Of a stretch of DNA of 64,000 bases, positions 20,981 through 33,011 are shown piece by piece; position 1 is the stretch's first letter, and every line of letters starts with the position of its first letter. Location of the stretch: contig JAVMKO010000006.1 of assembly GCA_032164245.1 (NCBI GenBank), forward strand, positions 36,172,319 to 36,236,318. Reading direction: 5' to 3'. Origin of the DNA: Sternotherus odoratus. Its lineage: Eukaryota; Chordata; Testudines; Kinosternidae. The notes under the pieces are model-generated. The model ran no database searches. It was not told the origin of the DNA and was given only the letters and a program-made list of their open reading frames with translations. Position numbers and translations under genes: made by a program.

Positions 20981-21360
20981 TCATTGAATCATAGAAATGT
21001 AGGGCTGGAAGGGACCTCCACATGTCACCCAAGTCCAGCCCTCTGTGCTGAAGTACGACCAATTCAACCTAGACCATCCCTGACAGGTGTTGGTCCGACC
21101 TGTTCTTAAAAACCTCCAATGATGGGGATTCCACAATCTTCCAGAGTACAACTACCCTTGTAGTTAGAAAGTTTTTCCTAATGTCTAACCTAAACCTCCC
21201 TTGCTGCAGATTAAGACCATTACTTCTTGTCCTACATTCTGTGGGAATGGAGAACAACTGATTACTGTCTTCTTTATCAGCTCCTCCAGTAGTCTTTTTT
21301 TTTTTTTCTCAAGACTAAACATGCCCAGTTTTTTTAACCTTTCCCTATTCTTTCCCTATT
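20981..21360 (-). mobile_element. CR1 LINE 3' end
   Basis: The plus strand reads 'atcatagaaatgtagggctg' and 'gaagggacctccacatgtca', the reverse complement of the CR1 3' terminus. A short minus-strand frame (21069-21257) with [20 protein letters not shown] follows, the last conserved CR1 ORF2 segment. A T-rich run lies at 21298-21310. Confidence 0.85.
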
Positions 21361-21645
21361 TTGACTTGTGTTACTTCCCCTTTGTTGAGGATATTAATCG
21401 TGTTAACTACGTGGTCACCATTAATCTTTTTAGTGAAGATTGAAGCAAAATAGGCATTAAACCCCTCAGACATCTTGATGTCATCACCTATTAATTCTTC
21501 TTCCCCACTAAACAGAGGATCAACACTTTCCTTTGTCTTTCTCTTTGCTCCTAATGTAGTTATAGAATTTTATTTTATGTCTCTTGTTAGATGTAACTTA
21601 TTTTGCCTCTTAGGCTTTCTTATTTTGTCTCTACATGCTTAAGAA
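21361..21645 (-). pseudogene. CR1 ORF2 segment between endonuclease and RT
   Basis: Read on the minus strand, the sequence gives a KMSEGFNAYFASIFT-like motif. This marks the linker between the endonuclease and reverse-transcriptase domains of CR1. It is preceded by lysine-rich KESVDPLFSGEEELIG-like sequence. It lies directly next to the 3' end at 20981-21360, so the entire RT domain that should separate them is missing. Either an internal deletion occurred or two CR1 fragments landed side by side. Confidence 0.6.
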
Positions 21646-21990
21646 CATAAGAATGGCCATACTGGGTCAGACCAAAGGTCCATCCAGCCCAGTATCCTGT
21701 CTATCAACATTGGCCAATGCCAGGTGCCCTGGAGTGAGTGAACCTAACAGGTAATGATCAAGTTTCTCTCTCTCCTGCCATCGATCACCCCCCTCTGACA
21801 AACAGAGACTAGGGACACCATTCCTTACCCATCCTGGCTAGTTCATTTGCCATTCATGGACTTAATTGAATCAATTCTTAGAGGTTCTCTTTTAAACTCT
21901 GTTATACTCCTAGCTTTCACAACCTCCTCAGGCAAGGAGTTCCACAGGTTGACAGTGTGCTGTGTGAAGAATAACTTCCTTTTATTTGTT

Positions 21991-23689
21991 TTAAACCTGC
22001 TGCCCATTAATTTCATTTGGTGGCCCCAACTTTTCCTTATTCACTTTCTCCACACCACTCATAATTTTATATATCTTTATCATAACCCCCCTTAGTCTCC
22101 TCTTTTCCAAGCTGAAAAATCCTACCTTCTTTAATCTCTCCTCATATGGGACCTGTTCCAAACCCCTAATCATTTTAGTTGCCCTTCTCTGAATCTTTTC
22201 TAGTGCCAGCATATCTTTTTTGAGATGAGACCACCACATTTGTAAGCAGTATTCAAGATGTGGGCGCACCACGGATTTATATAAGGGCACTAAGATATTC
22301 TCTATCCCTTTTTAAATGATTCCTAACATCCTGTTTGCTTTTTTGACTGCCGCTGCACACTGCGTGGATGTCTTTAGAGAACTATCCATGATGAGTCCAA
22401 GATTAGCCCCCATCATATTGTATGTATAGTTGGGGTTATTTTTTCCAATGTGCATTACTTTACATTTATCCACATGAAATTTCATTTGCCATTTTGTTGC
22501 CCAATCTCTTAGTTTTGTGAGATCTTTTTGAAGTTCTTCACAGTCTGCTTTGGTCTTAACTATCTTAAGCAGTTCAGTGTCATCTGAAAACTTTGCCACC
22601 TCACTATTTACCCCTTCCTCCAAATCATTTATGAATAAGTTGAATAGGATTGGTCCTACGGCCAACCCTTGGAGAACACCACAAGTTACCCCTCTTCATT
22701 CTGAGACTTTAACATTTATTCCTACCCTTTGTTCCCTGTCTTTTAACCAGTTCTCAATCCATGAAAGTCTCTTCCCTCTTATCCCATGACAACTTAATTT
22801 ACATAAGAGCCTTTGATGAGGAAACATTTCAAAGGCTTTTTTGAAATCTAAGTATACTATGTCTACTATCAGAGAGGTAGCCGTGTTAGTCTGGAATAGC
22901 AGAGGTAACAAAGAGTTCTGTGGCACCTTAAAGACTAACTAAAGTATTGAAGCATAAGCTTTCGTGGGCTAATACGAAGTGGGTATTAGCCCACGAAAGC
23001 TTATGCTTCAATACTTTAGTTAGTCTTTAAGGTGCCACAGGACTCTTTGTTACCTCTCCTATGTCCACTGGATCCCCCTGGTCCACATGTTTGTTGACTC
23101 GGTCAAAGAACTCTAACAGATTAGAACCATGTTGACTTTTGCCCAACAATTTATGTTCTTCTATGTCTGACAATTCTATTTTTTACTATTGTTTCAACTA
23201 ATTTGCACAGCACAGATGTTAGACTTGCCGGTCTGTAATTGCCGGGATCACCTCTAGAGCCTTTTTTAAATATTGGCATTACATTAGCTATCTTCCAGTC
23301 ATTGGGAACAGAAGCTGATTTAAACGACAGGTTACAAACCATAGTTAATAGTTCTGCAATTTCACATTTAAGTTCTTTCAGAACTCTTGGGTGAATGCCA
23401 TCTGATCCCGGTGATGTGTTACAGTTAAGTTTATCAATTAGTTCCAAAATCTCCTCTAGCGACACTTCAGTCTGTGACAATTCCTCAGATTTGTCACCTA
23501 CAAAAGATAGCTCGTGTTTGGGAATCTCCTTAATGTCCTCAGCCTTGAAGACTGAAGCAAAGAATTCTTTAGTTTTTCCACAATGACATTATCGTCTTTA
23601 AGTGCTCCTTTTGTATCTCTATCATCCAGGGACCTCGCTGGTTGTTTAGCAGGCTTGTGTCCTTTTGCACTCCTAAGCAATTCATGCAT
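21991..23689 (-). pseudogene. L3/CR1-type reverse transcriptase remnant
   Basis: Broken minus-strand frames align in order. At 23151-23480: CNTSPGSDGIHPRVLKEL, SVPNDWKIANVMPIFKKG and GNYRPASLTSVLCKL. At 22696-22926: VYLDFKKAFEMFPHQRL and SWIENWLKDREQRV. At 22312-22665: GPILFNLFINDLEEG, FSDDTELLKIV and KCKVMHIGKNN. At 21991-22290: RPHLEYCLQMWW and [14 protein letters not shown]. These are the fingers, palm and thumb of a non-LTR RT. The catalytic box reads FSDD rather than the usual FADD. Several frameshifts plus the PLE insertion make it non-functional. Confidence 0.85.
22867..23058. mobile_element. Palindromic PLE terminal insertion inside a LINE
   Basis: A near-identical duplication, ctatgtctac (22857-22866) and ctatgtccac (23059-23068), flanks it. 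The left end reads 'gagaggtagccgtgttagtc' then 'ctggaatagcagaggtaac'. The remainder is a nearly perfect palindrome: 'aacaaagagttctgtggcac' pairs with 'gtgccacaggactctttgtt', with the centre near 22978. The centre joins two tails at 'gaagtgggtattagcccac', that is, helix II of the hammerhead-like motif. The GAAA box is intact here (23001-23004 region), but the CUGANGA box is missing. Confidence 0.85.
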
Positions 23690-23730
23690 GTTTTCACTTT
23701 TTGTAGGGTTCCTTTTTGATTTTCACATAC

Positions 23731-26700
23731 CGGTAATTAAAGAGCTCCTGGCGCAGCCATCAGATAGTATTAAAGGTGCAACTGCAAACTGTCTCTTTGA
23801 GAAACTGCAAGCTCTGCAGAACCCTTTTCCCCCTTAGATTTTCTGACCTTATCTACTAGTTCTCCGAGTCTGTTAAAGGCTCAGAAAACATGAGGGTGAA
23901 ACAGATAAATGGGGAAGGGGTATGTTGGGAGGATGAGCTTATTAGACAGTGTAGCAGAGAAGCAGAACTCTACTAATTCAAGACTGATACACAAAGCAGC
24001 TGTAATATGTCCCAAACTGCATCAACTCTAGTGCTTTCAATTAAGGGGTTACATGTTCTCCCTGAAGCACAGTGCGGGCAAGTCCACAGAGCCCCTGATC
24101 TTTGGATATATACGCAGTGTGCGCTCAGGCACCGAGGAGTTGTACTCAAGTACATGCATCTATCACGTGAATCAGAGCACTTCTTTCCTCCTCACATTTT
24201 TTGTTGGGCAGTTAATGAAAAGGGGAGGGAAAATCCTGCTATTTGTTTTGCCCCTGCCAGAGCTGCGGAGGGAGCTCTTCAAGTTGGACAGTACAGTCAC
24301 TGTGGCATCTCAGCAGTGACGGAGGTGAACTGGGAGCTGAGAGGTGAAGATCCCTGTTTAACAGCTTTCCGTTTGTTTACCAAAAAAATATTGTTCCACC
24401 ATAAAAATTCCCAAAATAGTTCCCTTCTTGACAGACGGACTGGCAGCTGCCCAGCTCTGCAGGATCCAGCTAAATGAAAGGAAATTAAAAAAGAGCTAAT
24501 CTGGTACCAGGGCACAGTGCTTTCGGCTCAGGAATCTGCAGCTTCTCAGGTTTTAGCATCAGATCAGATGCTGGGTGGGTTAAGAACACACATGATTTTT
24601 GCATGGGGTGCTGCCCATACTAGTGAGGAAGGCAGCAACTGCATGGTGATGGGTGACCAGCCTTTGATTTATTTTTAGACAGATTTTTCCCTCTGGCTGG
24701 CAGAAGAGGGGCTTCCTATGAGCCTTGTGGACCTCCAAGAGCCTTTTAGAAGACAATAAAATATTCCTGAGAGGAGTTCCACTGGGCAGCCTGCATCTCT
24801 CTTCCTTATTAATACAGACATGAAGCCTATACCGTCTATATTTCCCAGCCAGCAGTGTTCAGTGTTGATGTGATCAGCCACGCCCCATTGGCTGCTGCAT
24901 CATGCAGCCTTCACTGCCCAGATTAGAGATGAAGGTGGCTGCAACTGGCTCTACTTTAGGGGAATTAGTCAACCTGGCAAACTGCCAGTGTGGCCCCTGG
25001 CTGGGCAATATGTGGGTGCCCTGGACCAACCCTGAGACTGTTTTACCATGAGAGGTACCATTTCACAGATCACATATTGCACAGGCTCTCTGTTACGAGT
25101 AAGTGGAAATGTATTAACCACCGCATAGTCATCCAAATCGGTCACTCTCTGCTGAGCAAAATGTCATCTCAAAGCACAATGAACTGCCCACAGAAAACAA
25201 GGGCTGCAATGCCTGATGATTCACAGAGAAGGAATCATCGCACCCAGATCAGATAGTGCAGAAATAGCAGCCTCTGTGGAAAGAACCTAAACCCACCAAA
25301 TAACAGACATCTCCACAGCCGCGGCGTGAGAGTCTCTTTCTCCAACATTCTTCCCAGGACAGGTCTTCTCCAGGGAAAATCTGCACTCTGGAGCAGCCCT
25401 GGCCTCATGGGATGCCCCATTCGTTCAACAGTCATTTCATTATTATATAAAGATACCAGGAGTAGACGCTGTTCTAGTATTGAGTAAACTGCAATGATTG
25501 TAAAGAAATGAGGCAGGAACATGAAGGATGACCCCATTTTCCAGTGTGGGCACATTAAAAGGAGGTTCTTATCCTGCAGTGGGATGTTCAGGCTGGCTCT
25601 CAAGTGCCTAATGAGCCTCTGAATGTTGCAGAGCAGGATTTCGGTGACCTAAAAAGTGCACCCTATGTAAAATTGCATTTGAAGTGTCATCTGTTCGTTC
25701 AGTCCCAGAGATGCTTGACAAAGACGTCCCATGAACTGATCCCTTCCCAGCAGCAGTAGAACTATACGGATATCTAGAGAAAGCTGCTGGGCATAGGATT
25801 CTGCTGTCCCATGTAGAAAAGGGCTAAGGAGGGCTTGTAACCAGAGGACGCCAACGTCAGGAAAATTCACGTGGTGAAGTGGAGCAGCAGACACTTGCAG
25901 GAGCAGATTACGTCCTCCATTAACTCGCTCTGGCTGACATCACAGATCTCATCTTGCTGTAGTATCACTTCCCCATTGATTTCAAGGCCCAATATCATGC
26001 AACCCTTACATCTTAGACCTAGGCTCCATTTGTATTCCCCGGGCCCACTCTGCTCCACCAATGATGCCAGCCTCCATACTTCTCTCACAGATCTCTCCAT
26101 GCCTCCTTCCATGCCACCCCTTATACTGGCAACATTCTTCAGACATTTTCACCAGGATACTTCCCTCACCTTATTAAAACCCGTTCCTCAAGCTCCCTCC
26201 TGCTATGATACCGAAGAAACATGAAGAGGAGGAACGGTAACAACGCCAAAAATAGTTAAACACTCCACAATGCGCACATGCTGCCTTGATCTGGGTCACA
26301 AGAGGACCTCTTTCATTCCCCTCCTCCCCCCCGTCCTTCCTCTCCCTTCCCCCTATGTTTCCCTACCTTTGTCCCTCTCTGTGTCAAGTAGAATTTAGAA
26401 TGAAGGTTCTGTGGGGTAGAGATCAAAAGAAGGGGATTCCACTTATGCTGCTGAAAATCCTACCCTCATCCTCACAATCTCCACAGGGTTTCCGTGCCAA
26501 TTGCCCATGAGTGGAGCTCGGTGGCTCTGGGTCAGGGACCTGCTAAACAGCTGCAGTTGTTCTATCCTGAATCACCAGTTCCCTCTCTCCCTGATCACAG
26601 AAGTTGCATTCAGGGCACACTAAGTCCTCCTTCACATTTTCCCTCTGATCTTATGACTTCCCATGAGAATGAGATAATCATCAACTGAACTAGTAGGCCA

Positions 26701-26867
26701 GGCCAGGCCAGACCCACAATATCTGATGCGGGGCGTAGCTGTCGCTCAGTATTCAGGTAGAGATTCTCACTCAGGACCTAACTCTGGTGCTAGGGACTGT
26801 TGTGAAGCTCTCCGGCTTCTCTTTAAGAACCTCACAGGGACAGGATAGGAACTAACCACACATGATC
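23731..26867. other. No gene recognised
   Basis: About 3.1 kb without supported coding or transposon content. The 156-residue frame at 24007-24477 and the 117-residue frame at 25871-26224 have no recognisable motif and no splice support. A short 'aggccaggccaggcc' repeat is at about 26696-26710, with pyrimidine-rich sequence at 26310-26390. Confidence 0.5.
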
Positions 26868-27596
26868 ACTGCACTTAGGACAGAAGAATCCCATGCACTG
26901 CTACAGGCTAGGGAACAACTAGCTAAGCAGCAGTTCCACAGAAAAAGACCTGGTATTACAGTGGATGAGAAGCTGGGCACACTGCTGACTTACATCCTTG
27001 TTGCCAAGAAGGCTAATGGCATATTCGGCTGCATTAGTAGGAGCATTGGCAGCAGATTGAGAGAAGTGATTATTCCCCTCTATTCGGCACTGATGAGGCC
27101 ACATCTGGAGTACTGAGTCCAGTTTTGGGGGCCCCCACTACAGAAATGATGTGGACAAATGGGAGAGAGTCCAGCGGAGGGCAACAACAATGATCAGGGA
27201 GCTGGGGCATAGGACTTGCAAGGAGAGGCTGAGGGAACTGGGCTTGGTTACTCTGCAGAAGAGAAAAGTGAGGGGGGATTTGATAGCGGCCTTCAACTAC
27301 CTGAAGAGGGGTTTCAAAGAGGATGGAGCTAGGTTGTTCTCAGTGGTGGCAGATGACAGAACAAGGAGCAATGGTCTCAATTTGCAGTGGGGGAGGTCTA
27401 GGTTGGCTATTAGGAAGCACTGAAATGGGTTTCCTAGGGAGGTGGTAGAATCTCCATCCTTAGAGGTTTTTAAGGCCTGGCTTGACAAAGCCCTGGCTGG
27501 GATGATTTAGTTGGTGTTGGTCCTGCTTTGAGCAGCGGCTTGGACTGGGTGGCCTCCTTAGGTCTCTTCCAACCCTAATCTTCTATGATTCTAAGA
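26868..27596 (+). mobile_element. CR1 LINE, 5'-truncated
   Basis: The same subfamily as 11385-12312: it starts within 'cttaggacagaagaatccca' and runs to 'tcttccaaccctaatcttct' + 'atgattcta'. The internal frames show the same C-terminal ORF2 motifs. It is more truncated and more diverged than the first copy. Confidence 0.85.
26952..27423 (+). pseudogene. CR1 reverse transcriptase C-terminal remnant
   Basis: The frame at 26862-27116 gives [32 protein letters not shown] and LYSALMRPHLEY, then a stop (TGA where CR1 has a sense codon). The frame at 27151-27423 gives [34 protein letters not shown] and RSNGLNLQWGRSRLAIRKH. Only the distal part of ORF2 remains. Confidence 0.8.
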
Positions 27597-29287
27597 GATA
27601 GTGATGAGTCACAGCAACAGTATGAGATGTGAAGGTTGGTTGGAGAAGGCTGGTGCCAAGCTGTTCCCCTGAGTCATAGATTCCAATTGTTTCCCACATA
27701 CCCACTGTTGTGTCCTTTACATCCTCCCCTGCCTGCCTCGTGGCCTAGCAGTCTAATTCACTGCAGGCTGAGATCTCAGATGGGCTTGGGACTCAGACAT
27801 GAAGCAGACAGTTCCTGTTTTACTCTGAGCAATCCCCGCCGGCTGGTGTGATGCCACCACGGGGCTGGAGCCTGTGGGGACAGGGAGCAAGGAGAGCCAG
27901 GTTTCACTTCCCACCGTCTGGCATATCATTGACACGCTCCTGCTCACACAGCTCACTCTCCAGTCCAGATTAGTCAGGGACCATTCCACAAGAAGTGCTC
28001 ATTCAGTCCTGGGCTTCCGTGGACTTGAGCCCTACCCTGGAGGGAGGCCTCTCCTGGGCACCTGCCACTCACACACTCTGCAGCCATTCTTTAGTGAGAC
28101 ATCTATTTATTCATTATGGTCTCTCATTCATTCTTACACAGCCCCTATCACAGTAGTGCCAAAGGGCTGAGGAAGAGAGACGATGGCAACTATGATATGA
28201 TCATGTAATAAATTAGCTCTAGGATCTTGGAGATCCGTTCCCATCAAATACAGTCAAAACTGACACCATAAGACACTCACCTCCTGCAACTGAGCAGCCT
28301 CAGCCAAGAGGCCTGGGAGGCAAATTCATCTGCAGACCAAGGGGCTTAACTGACACCACCTAGATTTCATTACAGCGAGGAGGTAATTAGAACTCACTCG
28401 CATGTCACAGCTTCTCCAGTCCAACCCCCAGGTCCAATCCTCAGTTCAAATCAGAAAAAAAACATTAGCCCCCATCTGGTCCATTGCTCTCGTTTGTACT
28501 TGTTCTCTCTATTATACAGCCCTGGCACCGTCTCAAGTTTAGGTTTACATTATTGGTTATTATTAGCAATAATTAATTATAATTATGAACATCTTGACAG
28601 ATATTAGGCTTCCATCCCCTAGGAGATACTCCCACCCTCCCATACCTCTTATTTGCCAGAAGCTTGTTCATCTTCACTTTAAATTCTCTCTTTTATTTAT
28701 GTCATTCCATTACTCAGACTCACACCTCATGTTACAACCTAAATAACCCGCAAGACCCCTTGCAGTAATTTGCAGGTTTCCACATTAGTTATCATTTAGC
28801 CAAGACTGAGATCTACTCTCCCTCCATTACAGAACACAATATTCTATGGGAGACTGCACCAGAGCTGCAAAGACAGGGTTAATCACTTCCCTTCTCAGGC
28901 CTACTCTTCAAAATCTAGTGGCCTTTTTTGAAGCCGCAACACAGTGCAGACTCCTGTCTTATTTGCTGGCCACCATCCTTAGATGTTTTTAAAAAGTAGT
29001 GAGGGATTTTAGAAGGTTAATTTCTATTGGCTACTTTTTGATCTCTTCAGGGACAGTATAATACTAACTAGCTGCTAATAGGCTGGAGTATAAACATCAC
29101 ATCCACTCTCCTCCCCCACCTCCAGCAGCTGGTATTTACATCCATGTGTCTCCATCAGATAAGGTGAGCCCAGGATCTATGGAGGGCTGAAGACTGTATG
29201 TGAAGCTCTGTGATCGGTCTTGCGGACGTCTGTGAGGCCTGCAGGACAGCATGCCATGGAACATCCCGGAAGTGGCTTGTAGTCTTC
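27597..29287. other. No gene recognised
   Basis: Ordinary-composition DNA with only short open frames. An AT-rich patch 'agcaataattaattataatt' occurs around 28565-28585. There is no transposon terminus or tandem array that I can support. Confidence 0.5.
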
Positions 29288-29537
29288 ATAGGTGCTGGAA
29301 GTAGAGGTGCTGCCACACCCCCTGTCTTGAAGTGGTTTCCATCATATACCGTGTTTGCAATTTGGTTGAATGGCTCTCAGCACCCTAAGGTGACCAGATG
29401 TCCTGATTTTATAGGGACAGTCCCAATTTTTGGATCTTTTTCTTATATAGGCTCCTATTACCCACCACCCCGTCCCGATTTTTCACATTTGCTGTCTGGT
29501 CACCCTACAGCATCCCCACTATTCAAATTGTTCCCTT
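29288..29537. mobile_element. Short TIR element (second copy), split by a MITE
   Basis: Homologous to 2298-2425: same start 'ataggtgctggaa', same 'cttgaagtggttt' and 'aatggctctcagcaccc', same end 'attcaaattgttcc'. It is interrupted at 29386-29517 by a 132-bp MITE, so this element is the older of the two. Confidence 0.65.
29386..29517. mobile_element. 132-bp hAT-like MITE with 8-bp duplication
   Basis: Ends TAAGGTGACCAGAT and TCTGGTCACCCTA are inverted repeats. Flanks cagcaccc (29378-29385) and cagcatcc (29518-29525) form an 8-bp target duplication with one mismatch, the hAT signature. The body ('cctgattttatagggacagt' and 'ttcttatataggctcctatt') is almost identical to 58613-58749. It has no coding capacity. 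Confidence 0.85.
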
Positions 29538-30640
29538 GTAGTCATCATATCCATTGGTTCCCAGAATGCCATAGTGAGGTTCTGGGACATTCCCCATCTA
29601 ACAGGCATGAGAATGGAAGACCAGGCGGGGGGCTAACAGGGTTGCTGCCTCCAGTGCACCCTCTGGTGGCATGAGGTGGGCCTGCAGTTTCCCCTCAGCA
29701 ACTTGGTCCTCCTGGCTAAGTCGTTAACAACAACTCCCCCCCCCTTCCCTCCCCCCAGGTTATACAAATCCAAAACCAAACACAAAACAGAGTTTGGATT
29801 TGACCAAGCCTCAAATTTGGCCCAGCTCCTACATCCTAGGGTTACCACCTTTGAAATGCAAAAAAACTAGCACATCCCACACACAAGACAAGCCTGCTGC
29901 AACCCCAACATTTAACCACAAGGCAGCCCATACCCACCCCCTTCAACAGCCACTTATCATATCTAGAGAGAGAACTTATTGATAACGTCATTTTTTTATC
30001 TTGGTCATGTTTCTCCAAACTGCTTTGTTAGTGTCCATCTTCACTAAGATTATTTTTTCCCCAAACAGAACTGATTCTATAATTTCAACTACATACTTTA
30101 ATGTGACTGTTTTGGAACTTTATACATAAAGAAAATGCATTGTGTCTTTTTCTTGAAGTTGTATTTGCCATTTGATTTTGCCAATTCCAGCAATTTCTTA
30201 TTTTTAATAGCAACATCATAGCTTCTTTAGCTGGACACAGAAACATTTAACATTAGGTATCCCAGTGTATTGTGATAATAATGCAAACCTTTAGAGTCAC
30301 ATTTAAAAATGGCAGATTAAATTATTTTTCTGACAACTGGCAAATCCACAAAAAAACCCAGCCAGGCTGGTCAAATACCAGCCAGGTGGTAACATGACTC
30401 CTTCCTCAGCAGTCAGTCTTCACTCCTCTAACTCAAGCACTCCTCCTCTTACCCTTTCCACTCATCTTTTGCCCTCCTGGGCTCCTTTCCACATCTCCCC
30501 TCAGCCTCATTCCAAGGCCTTCCTGCCTGGAGTCTTCTACTGGCCTGTGTCCATTGTGCTCTTCACAGCCTTCTGCTTTGCTCTCCTGCCAGCCCTCCAC
30601 TGCTGGCCTTCCACATTCCTTCCTCTTAAATCCAACCCTG
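29538..30640. other. No gene recognised
   Basis: AT-rich in the middle (about 29980-30340) and C/T-rich on either side. A 70-85 residue pair of opposed frames at 30394-30651 has no recognisable motif. Confidence 0.45.
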
Positions 30641-30649
30641 CACATGTGT

Positions 30650-30735
30650 AGCAGGCCACAGCTGACTGAGCCGGGCTAACTGGCCCAAGGCCTCTTGCCC
30701 CTTAAAGGGGCAGGCCACCCCGTTGCAGGAACCAT
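30650..30735 (-). mobile_element. LTR-like terminal fragment
   Basis: The segment 'cctcttgccccttaaagggg' followed by 'caggccaccccgttgca' parallels the endings at 18590-18604 and 42640-42666. It is probably the terminal piece of one LTR family in antisense. Weak but recurrent. Confidence 0.3.
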
Positions 30736-33003
30736 GCCATTCTCAGAATAATCTCCATCCCCATCACAGAGGCTCAGCCAACATTCCCAACCAGAGTCTG
30801 GGGGGTTGAGTAGAAATTCTAGGCACAGCCTGCAACCTGTTAAAAGAGAATGCGGCCTCTCCAAAGCAAACTAAGGTGCATTGTTTTTACTTGTTCTCAG
30901 CAAGGCACACCAGCCCTTGGTTACTGCAGCAGAAAGCGCTAAGGGGAAAATATTTTATGCTCATGTTCTCCACATTCTAGCAGAGAAAAATCAAGGCAAT
31001 AATCACTTGGTTCAAATGTTCACTGGGTGATGTCACTGTTTACACTGCTAGTGCCATGGAGTATTGAACATTTATTCCAGATTAACTGGTTTCTATTTTG
31101 AACATGTTCATCTCTTCCCTAGGATCCTATGACAGAAGATGGACCATGTCAGCAAAACAATGCAGACAGAAGATTAACAATCAGTGTGTAGCCTGACTTC
31201 ATTTCCATAAAGGCTCTTCATTAAGCAACAGAATTGTGTGTTGTCCTGGTTTGATGCACCATGAGTGTGAAAGATCTTGCCGTTAAAAAGTCTATTTTGA
31301 ATTATGTGGGAAGAGCTCAGATACTGTGGTATGGCCTCTGTCACAAGTACAAGTAAGGATAGATAAAGAGAAGTTTTAGGGCCGGGGAAAAGATGAAGGA
31401 TCACTCTATTGGATGCCTGGCTTCCTGTGAAAGAAGTTTTCAAGCTCAGTTACAGGGTGGAGGGAGGGAGTGTTAATTTCTCTCATTTGCAGTGTTTGGA
31501 AAGGACTTCATTTCCTTTCTTGCATTTTGCCTCTTAACAGTTCCACAGGGTGATATCAGCGGGGCTCTTTCCAAACTCAGACCGACTCAGACATTACACC
31601 ACCAGATTTTGGCTGCCTGCAGATTTTACCAGTTACACCCTCTCCTCCCTCTCCCAGAAACACCCTCCCCCCTCTCCCGGATTAGTGCACCTCCCACTGC
31701 TGAACTCACCAAATTGCTGCTTAATATCTAGGAAGCCATGAACCCACAGTGACTTCATCCCTGGATGCAGTACCTGCGCCTGCTCAACCGCCTTCAAAAG
31801 CAGCTCTGCTAAAAATAGAGACCAGTTGTTCCAAAGGTTTTACAGCTCTGAACCTTCCACTGTCTTCCAGCTCCAGGAAGCAGGGACTCAGGGACCAGAG
31901 CATATAGGGGACAAGGAAGGTTGGGTGGCTCTGAAGAACTTCTCCTGAAGGATAATGCTCAAGCCAAATACTATTTCCCCAGAGCAATCACCCTATGAAA
32001 ACCTGCCTTTCAGTGAAGCTGCTCACAGTCCTAAGCAAGGACCACTGTTTGCACTACTATCTGACTGCTACATGCTCAGTTTCTGCACTCAATCAAGCTC
32101 ATCTCTATTGCCTGGATCTTGTTATCTGGCACAGAAGGAGAGATATAGCTACGCTCTATATGTACTTTAGGATCAGAATCAGGACCCTATTTTATACCAG
32201 GGTAAACAAGGCACAGCTCCACCAGTATCAGTGAGGTTTCATATGGTGTCAAGCCAGGGTGAGCAAGAACACCACAAAGCATCATCCTTGCACCAAGGAC
32301 AAAGCAAGGTCATGGGGAATGAGCATTTAGCTTCAGTTTGTCAAAGAATGATGAGAGACAATTCTTTTTAAACATGCCTGAGCTGAGTTCCTTAGAACAG
32401 TCAGGCTTTTATGTATCTCTTCGCCCACAATGTGTTAGTGACAGACTCAGACTCTCTTCTATGAAGAGTGAATGTTCCAAAAACAGAAGAAAAATAAATA
32501 CATCCAAACTCCTGACTTGCTCCGCTGCCTAGAGCCAGATGGCAGATTTGTTGCTAATAGCGCTGTTGTTCTGGTCTGCTTCCCTGCCTGCAGGGGTGTC
32601 CAGGAAGATGCTATGAGCCTTGGGAGATCGTTAGAACTCAGGAGCAGAGGAGAGCACAGAGCTGGTGATTATGACACTGACTGGCAGTTCAGCCTACAGA
32701 TTCACTCAGGACTCCCTCAGTCAGCATAAAACCCCACAAGGTCCTCAGTGCTCCCATCCAACAGCCTTTTCAATGCCCTCCTGTGCTTAGAAATCAGAAC
32801 TGTAATACTTTTGTTCTGGTTACAGTGCGGAGATGTTGCCTGGATCTTTCCTGGATGGAAACTCCCTGCTATTTGCTCTCCAGAAACCTTGGTCCAGGTG
32901 CCCCCAGTGTTGTTTTCCAGTCCAGAGGACATTGTAGCTGTTCCAGACCAGGACTGGTTTTGGTTTGAGTCCAGCATTTCAATGAACAGCTGAGACATGT
33001 TCC
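30736..33003. other. No gene recognised
   Basis: About 2.3 kb of unremarkable sequence. Frames up to 93 residues at 32717-32998 and overlapping plus-strand frames over the same bases are mutually exclusive and have no recognised domain. One could be a host exon, but no splice pattern singled one out. Confidence 0.45.
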
Positions 33004-33011
33004 TGTTGGGG

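Larger units (their letters stand above)
21646..23730 (-). mobile_element. CR1/L3-type LINE, 5'-truncated, with PLE insertion
   Basis: The 3' terminus is the plus-strand phrase 'ttaagaacataagaatggcc' then 'atactgggtcagaccaaagg', a common LINE end in reptiles. The minus strand then gives, in order from 3' to 5', the C-terminal thumb region, the RT palm and the linker, up to about 23730 where homology stops. This is a different lineage from the CR1 at 11385. It is interrupted at 22867-23058 by a palindromic PLE insertion. Confidence 0.8.

Noticed and set aside
20211..20994. Repeat proteins of 227 and 192 residues (LPAAGSRAGG-type repeats)
   Set aside because: They are translations of the GC-rich hairpin array in a MITE and occur equally on both strands.
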